A stretch of 64,000 bases of DNA from JAGVSV01 sp050952845 (lineage in GTDB: Bacteria > Bacillota > Clostridia > Christensenellales > Aristaeellaceae). The DNA is taken from contig JBMNLP010000001.1 of the NCBI GenBank assembly GCA_050952845.1, forward strand, positions 2,666,001 to 2,730,000, given 5' to 3'. Both the position numbers and the translations under genes were made by a program. This document shows positions 42,787 through 50,096 of the stretch, piece by piece. Position 1 is the stretch's first letter, and every line of letters begins with the position of its first letter. Under the pieces are notes generated by a model, which was not told where the DNA came from, ran no database searches, and was given only the letters and a program-made list of their open reading frames with translations.

Positions 42787-42811
42787 TACGCGGCTGAGGC
42801 GTTATGGCCCG

Positions 42812-42850
42812 AAAAAACAGGGCGCTGCATTGTTGCAACACCCTGTTTTT
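42812..42850. terminator. Bidirectional terminator between the M56 gene and hicB
   Basis: AAAAAACAGGG (42812-42822) and CCCTGTTTTT (42841-42850) form the stem, with A and T tracts suited to both convergent genes. Confidence 0.85.
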
Positions 42851-42861
42851 GATTGTGTCTT

Positions 42862-43257
42862 TTAGGATACATCCAGTTTTTCCATGAGGGCATCCTGGAG
42901 GGTTTGGGAGAAGTTGACATTCTGGCGCTCAGCCACGTCGTTGAGCCACTGGGGAATGGTGAGGGTTTTCTTGACGGCGCGATTGCCGGTGCGGCGGCGG
43001 TAGGCGGCGGTGTCGGCTGCGATGAGAGAAGGGAAGCTGTCGTTGTCGCAGGCAATATCGGGCAGGGATGTGGGCGCGGGGATGGGTTGCTTGTCATCCT
43101 CCATGGTGGTAAGCATTAGCGCCAGGGCGTCCTCGGCCATATAGACGGCTTCTGCCAGGGTGTCGCCAAAGGTGAAGCAGTTGGGCAGATCGGGGAAAGT
43201 GACGTTGTAGGCGCCGTCCTCCGGGGTGAACACTGCGGGAAAACAATACTGTGCCAT
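42862..43257 (-). CDS. hicB: HicB-family antitoxin
   Basis: Antitoxin of 131 residues. The N-terminal half is the degenerate RNase H-like HicB domain (YCFPAVFTPEDGAYNVTFPDLP, then GDTLAEAVYMAEDALALML). The C-terminal part is a DNA-binding segment (KKTLTIPQWLNDVAERQNVNFSQTLQDAL) of the ribbon-helix-helix type. It lies 30 bases after hicA. Confidence 0.93.
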   Translation of the reverse strand: MAQYCFPAVFTPEDGAYNVTFPDLPNCFTFGDTLAEAVYMAEDALALMLTTMEDDKQPIPAPTSLPDIACDNDSFPSLIAADTAAYRRRTGNRAVKKTLTIPQWLNDVAERQNVNFSQTLQDALMEKLDVS

Positions 43258-43287
43258 GGGAACCTCCTTGTGCGGTGGGGGCGGGGC

Positions 43288-43473
43288 TTATGGCAGCCCC
43301 GCCTGTTTGTCGATGATCTTTGCTGTGCCGGTAGGCAGCTCCTTGCCGTCATGGCGGGATATAGGGAACCGGTTGCCTGTGATGGGGCTGTACCAGACCT
43401 CGTGATTGGTGCCTTCTCTGACCTTGTAGCAGCCCGCCTTTAGCAGCTGGCGCTTTTTTTCGCTTACCTTCAT
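43288..43473 (-). CDS. hicA: HicA-family toxin
   Basis: Small dsRNA-binding-fold mRNA interferase of 61 residues: KKRQLLKAGCYKVREGTNHEVWYSP, with the catalytic His in GTNHE, then NRFPISRHDGKELPTGTAKII. Length and motifs are complete, so the pair is probably functional. Confidence 0.93.
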   Translation of the reverse strand: MKVSEKKRQLLKAGCYKVREGTNHEVWYSPITGNRFPISRHDGKELPTGTAKIIDKQAGLP

Positions 43474-43495
43474 GACCTGCCCTTCCTATGGCAAC

Positions 43496-43525
43496 AGTAT
43501 AGCACGTGTTAATACGTATTTTCAA
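43496..43525 (-). promoter_or_regulatory. Promoter of hicAB with palindromes in the spacer
   Basis: Minus strand TTGAAA (43525-43520), 18 bases, TATACT (43501-43496). The spacer contains two perfect palindromes, AATACGTATT (43511-43520) and CACGTG (43503-43508), plausible binding sites for the HicB repressor. Confidence 0.65.
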
Positions 43526-43572
43526 GCGTTTCCAGAAAATTTAATTGCAAAATTGCAAAAGAGTTGAGCCTC

Positions 43573-43673
43573 ATGAACGCAGGCATAGCAGCGTTACGCC
43601 AAGTGAACAGCGACACCGCCAGAAACAAAAATCCTGCGTTGCTTTGTGTGCCACGATTGCGTAATTTGCTCTA
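43573..43673. mobile_element. MITE-like family 2, rearranged partial copy
   Basis: The right end (ACAAAAATCCTGCG...ATTTGCTCTA) matches the two full copies. The preceding core (TGAACGCAGGCATAGCAGCGTTACG...GTGAACAGCGACAC) matches the full copies in inverted orientation. The left TAGAGCAAAT end is missing. Confidence 0.75.
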
Positions 43674-43681
43674 AACTCCGG

Positions 43682-43936
43682 TTACGCTTTGGGGCGGAAC
43701 CCCTTGAAGAACCACAGAACCAACACCGCACCGCCCACCGCCACCAGGAAGGAGCTGATGTTGAACCCGTCCACGCCGGTTTTGCCTATCAGGCTCATCA
43801 CGGCGCCGCCCACAACGGAGCCGATGATGCCCACGATGATGTTGGCAAAGGCGCCCATGGATTCGTCATGCCCGGTAATTTTGCTGGCTACCCAGCCTGC
43901 AAGTGCGCCAAATATAATCCAAGAAATAAGCCCCAC
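43682..43936 (-). CDS. GlsB/YeaQ/YmgE-family stress-associated membrane protein
   Basis: Membrane protein of 84 residues with three helices: SWIIFGALAGWVASKI, IIVGIIGSVVGGAVM and SFLVAVGGAVLVLWFF. It is glycine rich as in the transglycosylase-associated family, whose function is poorly defined. GTG 43936 has AAAGGAG 8 bases before it. It lies 63 bases after the YibE/F gene. Confidence 0.9.
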   Translation of the reverse strand: MGLISWIIFGALAGWVASKITGHDESMGAFANIIVGIIGSVVGGAVMSLIGKTGVDGFNISSFLVAVGGAVLVLWFFKGFRPKA

Positions 43937-43999
43937 TTTTGTGTCTCCTTTCGCTTTTCCAACAAGTCATCAGCAGAGGATATTCTTAGCATGGAGAAG

Positions 44000-45187
44000 T
44001 CAATTGTTGTTGCGTCGCCTTTTCGAAGAAAAAAGAAAATCGCGAACAGGCCCGGGGCTGCGCCGCCTCTTCCCCAGGAAGGTATCACCCGTATACAGCC
44101 AGCCGCATACGCAGGCGGTCAGCGGCGCTACGGCCAGCAGGCCGAATGCCCCCACCAGCACGCTCATCAGCTCTGCCGCGACAAAACGATAGCTGAAGAT
44201 GTCGATCAGCGGGGTGCCCTGCCCCTGATAGTACATCAGCATGGTCAGAAAATTGCCGGAATAGGCCATCACCAGCGTGGTGGTCATGGTGCCGATGACC
44301 GTGCGCCCCACGGAAAACCCGGCGCGGCGCAGCTCCCTGCCTGAAATATGCGGCGCGTGCACCTGCACCTCGTAGCAGCTGGCGGCGATGTCCATGCCCA
44401 GGTCGGTCAATGCGCCGGATGCGCCGATGAATGTCATGGCCAAATAGACGCCACGAATGTCCAGCTGCAAGCCGGACTGGCTGAGCAGCGGCGACACATG
44501 GGAGATGGTGGTGCCGTCCAGCTGCAATAGATGCGCAAACAGCACGCTGAGCAGCAGCGTCACCACCGTGCCCAACAGGCTGCCCAGCACAGCCGACACC
44601 GCCAGGCGGCTGAAGCCCGCCACCGAAAAGGCGATGATGCAGTTGAACAAAAGCACCAGCAGCAAGGCGCTGGGGATAGGCGAAGCGCCTTTCAGCAGCA
44701 GCGGGATATACACCTTCCACAGCATGACGGCGCTGGCCAGCAGGCTGACCATTGCGCCCACGCCCGAAAAGCCGGCGAACACCACCAGCAGCACCATGTA
44801 GCCTAACAGCATCAGGCCCATGGCGGGCGCCCGGTCCATGTCCACCAGCGTGACGGACAGCACTTCACCCCGGTGGTGCACCATGGCCACGGCGCGATCG
44901 CCGGGTTGATACAGTTTATCCTTTTCCAAATCGCTGTTCAGAAAGTTAGCGGCGGGCACCACCTGCCCCTTGTGGGGGCCGGACAGCACCTCCGCCGTGC
45001 ACTGCTGCACGCCCGAATAGACAATGCCCAGCGGGTCGAGCATGCTGTTGTCCACGGTGAGCACGCGCACCCTTTCACGCGGGATGGGGTCTGCCTTGCC
45101 AAGGGGGGCTTCGCCCGGCAGCAGCATCATCAGCAATGTGAGCACAGCCGACACCAGCACAAACATCAGGTTCGTTTTCTTGTTCAT
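44000..45187 (-). CDS. YibE/F-family membrane protein
   Basis: Membrane protein of 395 residues. An N-terminal helix and an external domain of about 100 residues (VRVLTVDNSM, GVQQCTAEVLSGPHKGQVVPAANFL) are followed by seven or eight helices with the family stretch GASGALTDLGMDIAASCYEV and GRTVIGTMTTTLVMAYSGNFL. YibE/F proteins are putative efflux transporters of unknown substrate. ATG 45187 sits behind AAGGAGG; the frame is open to 45205. It follows the alkaline phosphatase gene after a hairpin. Confidence 0.88.
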   Translation of the reverse strand: MNKKTNLMFVLVSAVLTLLMMLLPGEAPLGKADPIPRERVRVLTVDNSMLDPLGIVYSGVQQCTAEVLSGPHKGQVVPAANFLNSDLEKDKLYQPGDRAVAMVHHRGEVLSVTLVDMDRAPAMGLMLLGYMVLLVVFAGFSGVGAMVSLLASAVMLWKVYIPLLLKGASPIPSALLLVLLFNCIIAFSVAGFSRLAVSAVLGSLLGTVVTLLLSVLFAHLLQLDGTTISHVSPLLSQSGLQLDIRGVYLAMTFIGASGALTDLGMDIAASCYEVQVHAPHISGRELRRAGFSVGRTVIGTMTTTLVMAYSGNFLTMLMYYQGQGTPLIDIFSYRFVAAELMSVLVGAFGLLAVAPLTACVCGWLYTGDTFLGKRRRSPGPVRDFLFSSKRRRNNN

Positions 45188-45218
45188 AAGCCCTCCTTGC
45201 AGCATCGCTTGGTAGAAG

Positions 45219-45248
45219 AATGCGGGCGTCCGAGAACGCCCGCATTCC
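45219..45248 (-). terminator. Hairpin between alkaline phosphatase and YibE/F genes
   Basis: GAATGCGGGCGT (45219-45230) pairs perfectly with ACGCCCGCATTC (45237-45248). On the minus strand it is followed by TTCTTCTACC, a weak T-rich tract. Likely terminator of the phosphatase transcript. Confidence 0.65.
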
Positions 45249-45264
45249 GGTAGGGTGTAGGGAT

Positions 45265-46770
45265 TTAATTGGCAGCAGCCAGCGTGGGGATTTCGGTGTC
45301 GATTTCCAGGCCCATCGCCTGCATGAAGCCGTGGAAGATGTCGGTGTTGTCATAGGAGCCGACGAAATTGGCGGCGCCCGCACCGTGGGCATACACGGGC
45401 AGCATCATGCCGGTGTGCGCGTAGCTGGTGTACGCCAGGCCGGCCTTGTTGTTCAGGCAGTGGGTGATGGCGATGCTGAACGGCTCGTAGCCGCCATACA
45501 GGAACACTTCTTCGTCGCCGATGGTGCGCTGCTGGCGGGGCAGCATGCTCAGCTCAAAGGCGTTCTTCAGCGCCTTGGTCTCGGCGGCGTTCAGGGTGAG
45601 CTCCTGTCCTTCCTCTAAGGTCAGGCCGAAGTTCTCGGCCACGATGGCCATGGCGTCCTCGAAGGAAACCATATCGTCCCGCATTTTTTCCACCTTCGCG
45701 TCAAACTGGGTGAAGGAGATATTCTGATTTTGCAGGTACTGGAAGTGCGTGTCATAGGCGGTGGTGGCAAAGCCGATGGTCAGGCCGCCGGTCTCATGGT
45801 CGCCGGTGACGACGATCAGCGTCTCTTCGGGATGGCTCTCGGCAAACTTCACGGCCTCCTGCACCGCAGCGTCCAGCGCCAGGGTGTCATAGATGGCGGT
45901 GGTGGCGTCGTTGGCATGGCAGGTCCAGTCGATTTTGCCGCCTTCCACCATCAGGAAAAAGCCGTTGTCATTGTCCAGGTTGCGGATGGCCGCTGCGGTG
46001 ATTTCGGCCAGGCTGAGGGAATCCTCGCCGGCTTCCACCTTGGCCAGGCGGTCGATTTCGTACTGCATGGAATCGCTGTCGGCGATATCCGGCACGATGG
46101 CCAGCGTGCGGCCGCTGTCAGCGGTGATGGCGCGGATGTCTTCATTGGTGTTGGCATAGTTCCAGCCGTTTTCCGCGGCCAGCTCGAACAGGTTTTTGCT
46201 GGGGTTGTCCTTCTCGCCATTGGGGCGCTTGAAGCTGCCGCCGCCCAGGAAGTCCAGGATGGTACCGGTGAGGCCCTGCACGGAGATGTCGTAGTACTGG
46301 CCGCGGCTGGGTACCTTGGCATAGAAGGCAGCCGGGGTGGCATGGTCCAGGGATACGCTGGTTACAACGCCCACCTTCATGCCCGCTTCCTTGGCATACT
46401 CGCTGACGATTTTAAACGGGGTTTCTTTCTTCACGTCGTAGTTGATGACGCCGGACAGGGTCTTGGCGCCGCTGGCCATGGAGCTGGCCGTGCTGGCGCT
46501 GTCGGGCGCAAAGCTGGTGGCATCATAGGTGGTCATCAGGCCCATGGCCTCAAAATTGTCAAAGCTCAGCTTTCCGGGCACCGGGTAGGCGCTGTCCGGA
46601 TTCTCGCGGGTGCCCAGGTAATACCGGGTGGCGGTGGTCTGCGGCGCACCCATGCCGTCTCCAATAAAGAAGAACACGTACTTGGCGCGCGGCGTTTCGT
46701 CCGCAAACGCGGTCCCCAGGCTGAGCAGCATCAACGCCGCCAGGAACAATGCAGTGAGTTTTTTCATCAT
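45265..46770 (-). CDS. Secreted alkaline phosphatase
   Basis: Phosphomonoesterase of 501 residues with a signal peptide (KKLTALFLAALMLLSLGTAFA). The PhoA-type catalytic core is present: metal ligand FFIGDGMG, the nucleophile Ser in PDSASTASSMASGAKT, VSLDHATPAAFYA, VEGGKIDWTCHAND, and VTGDHETGGL; the late His ligand is in TSYAHTGMMLP. It acts outside the cell to release phosphate. Two adjacent ATGs (46770, 46767) follow AAAGGAAG. The region upstream has Pho-box-like repeats. Confidence 0.93.
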   Translation of the reverse strand: MMKKLTALFLAALMLLSLGTAFADETPRAKYVFFFIGDGMGAPQTTATRYYLGTRENPDSAYPVPGKLSFDNFEAMGLMTTYDATSFAPDSASTASSMASGAKTLSGVINYDVKKETPFKIVSEYAKEAGMKVGVVTSVSLDHATPAAFYAKVPSRGQYYDISVQGLTGTILDFLGGGSFKRPNGEKDNPSKNLFELAAENGWNYANTNEDIRAITADSGRTLAIVPDIADSDSMQYEIDRLAKVEAGEDSLSLAEITAAAIRNLDNDNGFFLMVEGGKIDWTCHANDATTAIYDTLALDAAVQEAVKFAESHPEETLIVVTGDHETGGLTIGFATTAYDTHFQYLQNQNISFTQFDAKVEKMRDDMVSFEDAMAIVAENFGLTLEEGQELTLNAAETKALKNAFELSMLPRQQRTIGDEEVFLYGGYEPFSIAITHCLNNKAGLAYTSYAHTGMMLPVYAHGAGAANFVGSYDNTDIFHGFMQAMGLEIDTEIPTLAAAN

Positions 46771-46829
46771 AATCTTCCTTTCTGCTCACGCTATTTTAGC
46801 ATGAAGCATAAACAGGATACACAACCTTT

Positions 46830-46920
46830 GTAAAATCCGACTGCTGTATTATGTAAAATCTATGCATTGCATATTGGCGTGTTGTCCACATGAATGTAAA
46901 ATTCAGGTAAAATTGTTAAA
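46830..46920 (-). promoter_or_regulatory. Pho-box-like repeats upstream of the alkaline phosphatase
   Basis: On the minus strand TTTTAC occurs at 46912-46907, 46901-46896, 46858-46853 and 46835-46830, with TTTAACA at 46920-46914. The first two are exactly 11 bp apart, and the last pair 23 bp apart. Bacillota PhoP sites are TT(A/T/C)A(C/T)A-type repeats about 11 bp apart, and a phosphatase is a classic target. Confidence 0.5.
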
Positions 46921-47959
46921 CCGGCATAGCGGGCAGGTGATGGATGCGCCTGTGTACCTGATGGAGCGCTTCCCGCATCGCTTCCCTGTCGTCATCCTCC
47001 ACGGCCTGCCGAAGGCTGGTGTCGCTCCATTTCATGTCCATCAGCCAAAAGGCGCTGACAACCGCGTACAGATATGGAAAGACCTCCCGCTGCGCCTTGG
47101 AGAAAGGGCGTTGTTGATGATAGCCCTGCAGGAATGCCGGCAGGATCGTTTCTTCTGCCCGGCCTGCATACGCATCAGGATAATCCATCAGGCGGGCTTC
47201 AAACAGCGACTGCATCACGGCGTCAAAATAGAGATTGTTGTCCCCGCAGCGGTTAAAATCAAATATGCCGAGCGTTCCCTTATCTGTCAGATACAGGTTG
47301 CAATGGCTGATGTCCCCCTGAACAGCATACCGGGGCTCCCCTGCGAGGGTGGCAATGACCCGCATATGCGCCTGATAGGTCGCCACAATATCCCTGTACA
47401 TGCCGGCGTCGATCGTCATGAGGGGTTTTTGATGGCGTTCAAACTCCGAAAAATCAAACAGGTCGTTTTGGGCTAACGGATTGAACAGCACGTCATTGGC
47501 AACGTGAAAATCGGCTTTTTCCGCAATGTCATGCATATCGGCCAACAGCTCTCCGGTTTTCTCCGCGACAGCTTCGTTGACAAACCGAATTTCCCCCTCC
47601 TCAAAGCTTTCCACAGCGACGATGACATCGTAGCCGTTGAGCCGATACCATGCCGCATACTGCCCATCAACCTGAAACAAGGCGGGCGTTGCGATGCCAT
47701 GCGCTGAAAGAAGCGCTGCAAAACGGCTCTGCGCGTTGATGAGATCGAGGCTGACGCCGGCTTCATTTTTGAAGCGGATCACCACGGCTTCCCCCGATTC
47801 CAGCGCGACCCGGACGATCAGCCTGACTTCTTTGGAGGCAGGATCGTCCCGTTCATAATGGTATCTCCGCAGCTCCGAAAAGCCCACCGGTTTGGACGGC
47901 ACATGGAAGTCCCGCAGGATCCGGGCGACAGTTTCCATCGAAACATCAAACATAAGCAT
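46916..47959 (-). CDS. Aminoglycoside phosphotransferase-fold kinase
   Basis: Predicted small-molecule kinase of 347 residues in the APH/choline kinase superfamily. An N-lobe (EAVVIRFKNEAGVSLDLI) is followed by the catalytic segment QGDISHCNLYL and the metal-binding IFDFNRCGDNNLYFD. The usual His before GD is Gln here. The fold also covers homoserine kinase, spore-coat kinases and fructosamine kinase, so the substrate cannot be named and resistance should not be assumed. It stands alone, with its stop within the Pho-box-like cluster. Confidence 0.75.
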   Translation of the reverse strand: MLMFDVSMETVARILRDFHVPSKPVGFSELRRYHYERDDPASKEVRLIVRVALESGEAVVIRFKNEAGVSLDLINAQSRFAALLSAHGIATPALFQVDGQYAAWYRLNGYDVIVAVESFEEGEIRFVNEAVAEKTGELLADMHDIAEKADFHVANDVLFNPLAQNDLFDFSEFERHQKPLMTIDAGMYRDIVATYQAHMRVIATLAGEPRYAVQGDISHCNLYLTDKGTLGIFDFNRCGDNNLYFDAVMQSLFEARLMDYPDAYAGRAEETILPAFLQGYHQQRPFSKAQREVFPYLYAVVSAFWLMDMKWSDTSLRQAVEDDDREAMREALHQVHRRIHHLPAMPV

Positions 47960-48222
47960 GGCCCTCCATCAGGGGATGATCTTTCGTTGTCTCTATGCAA
48001 AGGATGCTATCCAGGCGCAGCTGTTCTGACCCCGGTATCTGCGCAACCACTCCCGAGTTGTCAAAGGCAGATATATACCTCCATGCCGCACACCTGATGC
48101 TTCATACCAACGTAAAACATTAATGCATCCAAAGGGCTGAGGGAATAGCTTGATATCCATAAAGCTTGGCGCAGGCAGCGGATTGGCAGCCATCAGGTGT
48201 CCACTGCCGCTGTAGGACAGCG
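47960..48222. other. Intergenic region with a MITE fragment
   Basis: About 260 bases upstream of the kinase gene. It contains the 42-bp MITE fragment described separately and a minus-strand TTGACA near 48060. A 66-codon minus-strand frame (47993-48193) containing GVRHGGIYLPLTTREWLRRY runs through the fragment. I recognise no family in it and regard it as doubtful. Confidence 0.5.
48104..48145. mobile_element. MITE-like family 1, left-end fragment
   Basis: ATACCAACGTAAAACATTAATGCATCCAAAGGG matches the left end of the full copy at 10691 with one change. Similarity stops after CTGAGGGA, and no right end is found nearby. Confidence 0.75.
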
Positions 48223-48327
48223 CTACTCAGATGCCATCCCGCCCTTCCTCATACACCATGAGCTCGCTGCGGTAACTGATGGCACCTCGGGCTCTTCAAC
48301 AACAAAAACGTCCATGAGCTCCTTCAT
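48223..48327 (-). CDS. Short ORF coupled to the oxidoreductase gene, possible truncated gene
   Basis: ATG 48327 overlaps the oxidoreductase TGA and follows GGAGG within that gene's end. It gives 34 residues (MKELMDVFVVEEPEVPSVTA...) ending at TAG. The coupling suggests a real gene once began here. The shortness and the MITE fragment 80 bases downstream suggest its 3' part was lost. I do not recognise the product. Confidence 0.35.
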   Translation of the reverse strand: MKELMDVFVVEEPEVPSVTAASSWCMRKGGMASE

Positions 48328-49997
48328 GTTGAAACCTCCGGATGCGTGGCCAGGTAAAACTGCATGCCGCCGGGGTAGACCTTGACGTTGTCGTAGCCGT
48401 GATGCTGCAGCATCATGGAAGCCGTATGCGCGCGCACGCCGATGCGGCAGAAGACGATGATCTCCTTGCCGCGGGGCACCTCGTCCAGCCGTCCGCGCAG
48501 CTCGCCCAGCGGGATGTTCAGCGCACCGGGCAGCATGTATACGTTGTACTCGGCAACCTCGCGCACATCCAGCAGCAGGGTGTCCGGGCCGGCATGATCC
48601 GGCGCGTCCCAGTCGGCCAGGGTCAGTCGGCCTGCCAGCAGGTTTTCTGCCGCAAAGCCCAGCATGTTCACAGGGTCCTTCGCGGAGGAATAAGGCGGCG
48701 CATACGCCATTTCCAGGCCGCCCAGGTCGGTTGCTTTGGCGCCCAGGCGCATGGCGACCGACAGCGTGTCGATGCGCTTGTCCACGCCTTCGCGCCCCAC
48801 GATCTGCGCGCCTAAAATCCGCCGGTCGCTCAACGAAAACAGCATCTTCAGCACCACCATCTTGGCGCCGGGGTAATACCTCGCGTGGTTGTCCTGTGCG
48901 ATGGTGATGGTTTCATAGTCCTGCCCGCGCACCAGGCCCTGGCGGGCCAGCATCTTCTCGTTGTGCCCCAGGGTGGCCGCGTCCAGATCGAACACCTTGA
49001 CGATGGCGGCGCCCTGCGTGCCCTTGTAGGCTTCGCTGCCGCCGAGGATGTTGCCGGCTGCGATGCGCCCCTGCTTGTTAGCCGGCCCTGCCAGCGGGAT
49101 CATGGTGCGCCCGCCGGTGACAAAATCCTCCACCTCGACGGCGTCGCCCACGGCGTAGATGGCCGGATCCGACGTGCGCATGAAGGCATCCGTCACGATG
49201 CCGCCCCGCTGGTTAATGGCCAGCCCGGCGTTTTTAGCCAGCGCGCTGTTGGGGCGCACGCCCACGCACATGATCACCATGTCGGCTGTAAGGGCGCCGC
49301 CGCCCTGCAGCCGCAGCGTCACTTTGCCCTCCGCTTCTTCCAGCGCCTCCACGCCTTTGCCCAGCATCAGCCCCACGCCCTGCCCGGCAATATGCCCGTG
49401 GAGGATCCGCGCCATCTCGTTATCCAGCGGCGCCAGCACCTGGTTCAGCATTTCGACAATGGTGACCCCAAGCCCCAGGTGATGCAGGTTTTCAGCAATT
49501 TCCAAGCCGATGAAGCCGCCGCCGACCACCGCGGCGGACTTGACATCCTGCTCCTTGATAAACGCGTTGATGCGGTCGGTGTCGGTCACCGTCCACATGG
49601 TCATCACGCGCGGCGAGTCGCAGCCCAGCACTGGCGGGATCACCGGCTGGGAGCCGGTGGCCAGCACCAGCGTGTCATACCGCTCGGTATAGTCAGCGCC
49701 TTTTTCAATATCGCGCACCGTGACGGTTTTGCCCGCCCGGTCAATTGATGTCACCTCGTGCATCACCCGCACGTCCACGTTGAAGCGCCCGCGCATGACC
49801 TCGGGCGTCAGCAGCAGCAAGGCCTTCCGGTTGGGAATGACGCCGCCCACGTGGTAGGGCAAGCCGCAGTTGGCATAGGAGATATAGGGCCCCCGCTCAA
49901 ACAATATGATTTCTGTGTCCTCGTCCAGCCTGCGCAGCCTGGCAGCCGTGCTGGCCCCGCCGGCTACACCGCCCACAATCAACACCCGTTTTGACAT
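48324..49997 (-). CDS. CoA-disulfide reductase/NADH oxidase-like flavoprotein with C-terminal rhodanese domain
   Basis: FAD-dependent pyridine nucleotide-disulfide oxidoreductase of 557 residues. Landmarks: FAD site VLIVGGVAGGASTAARLRRL, the redox Cys in SYANCGLPYHVGG, NAD site AAVVGGGFIGLEIAENL, and the second FAD motif IYAVGDAVEV. After the dimerisation domain (ending AYAPPYSSAKDPVNMLGF) comes a rhodanese domain with active-site Cys in VFCRIGVRAH. Such fusions reduce CoA disulfides, persulfides or polysulfides. ATG 49997 was chosen because the Rossmann motif begins there; the frame is open to 50096. Follows the zinc-ribbon protein by 99 bases. Confidence 0.9.
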   Translation of the reverse strand: MSKRVLIVGGVAGGASTAARLRRLDEDTEIILFERGPYISYANCGLPYHVGGVIPNRKALLLLTPEVMRGRFNVDVRVMHEVTSIDRAGKTVTVRDIEKGADYTERYDTLVLATGSQPVIPPVLGCDSPRVMTMWTVTDTDRINAFIKEQDVKSAAVVGGGFIGLEIAENLHHLGLGVTIVEMLNQVLAPLDNEMARILHGHIAGQGVGLMLGKGVEALEEAEGKVTLRLQGGGALTADMVIMCVGVRPNSALAKNAGLAINQRGGIVTDAFMRTSDPAIYAVGDAVEVEDFVTGGRTMIPLAGPANKQGRIAAGNILGGSEAYKGTQGAAIVKVFDLDAATLGHNEKMLARQGLVRGQDYETITIAQDNHARYYPGAKMVVLKMLFSLSDRRILGAQIVGREGVDKRIDTLSVAMRLGAKATDLGGLEMAYAPPYSSAKDPVNMLGFAAENLLAGRLTLADWDAPDHAGPDTLLLDVREVAEYNVYMLPGALNIPLGELRGRLDEVPRGKEIIVFCRIGVRAHTASMMLQHHGYDNVKVYPGGMQFYLATHPEVST

Positions 49998-50096
49998 GCC
50001 GATACCGTCCCTTTCCGTCCGCTTCAGCGAACCTATTGAGATTATACCGCCGCCGGAGCTTATTGAAACAAACGCTGCTTTTCGTACGCAGCGCAA

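Noticed and set aside
46916..47959. Aminoglycoside resistance gene
   Set aside because: The fold is shared by many metabolic kinases, the catalytic-loop His is altered, and nothing nearby suggests resistance.
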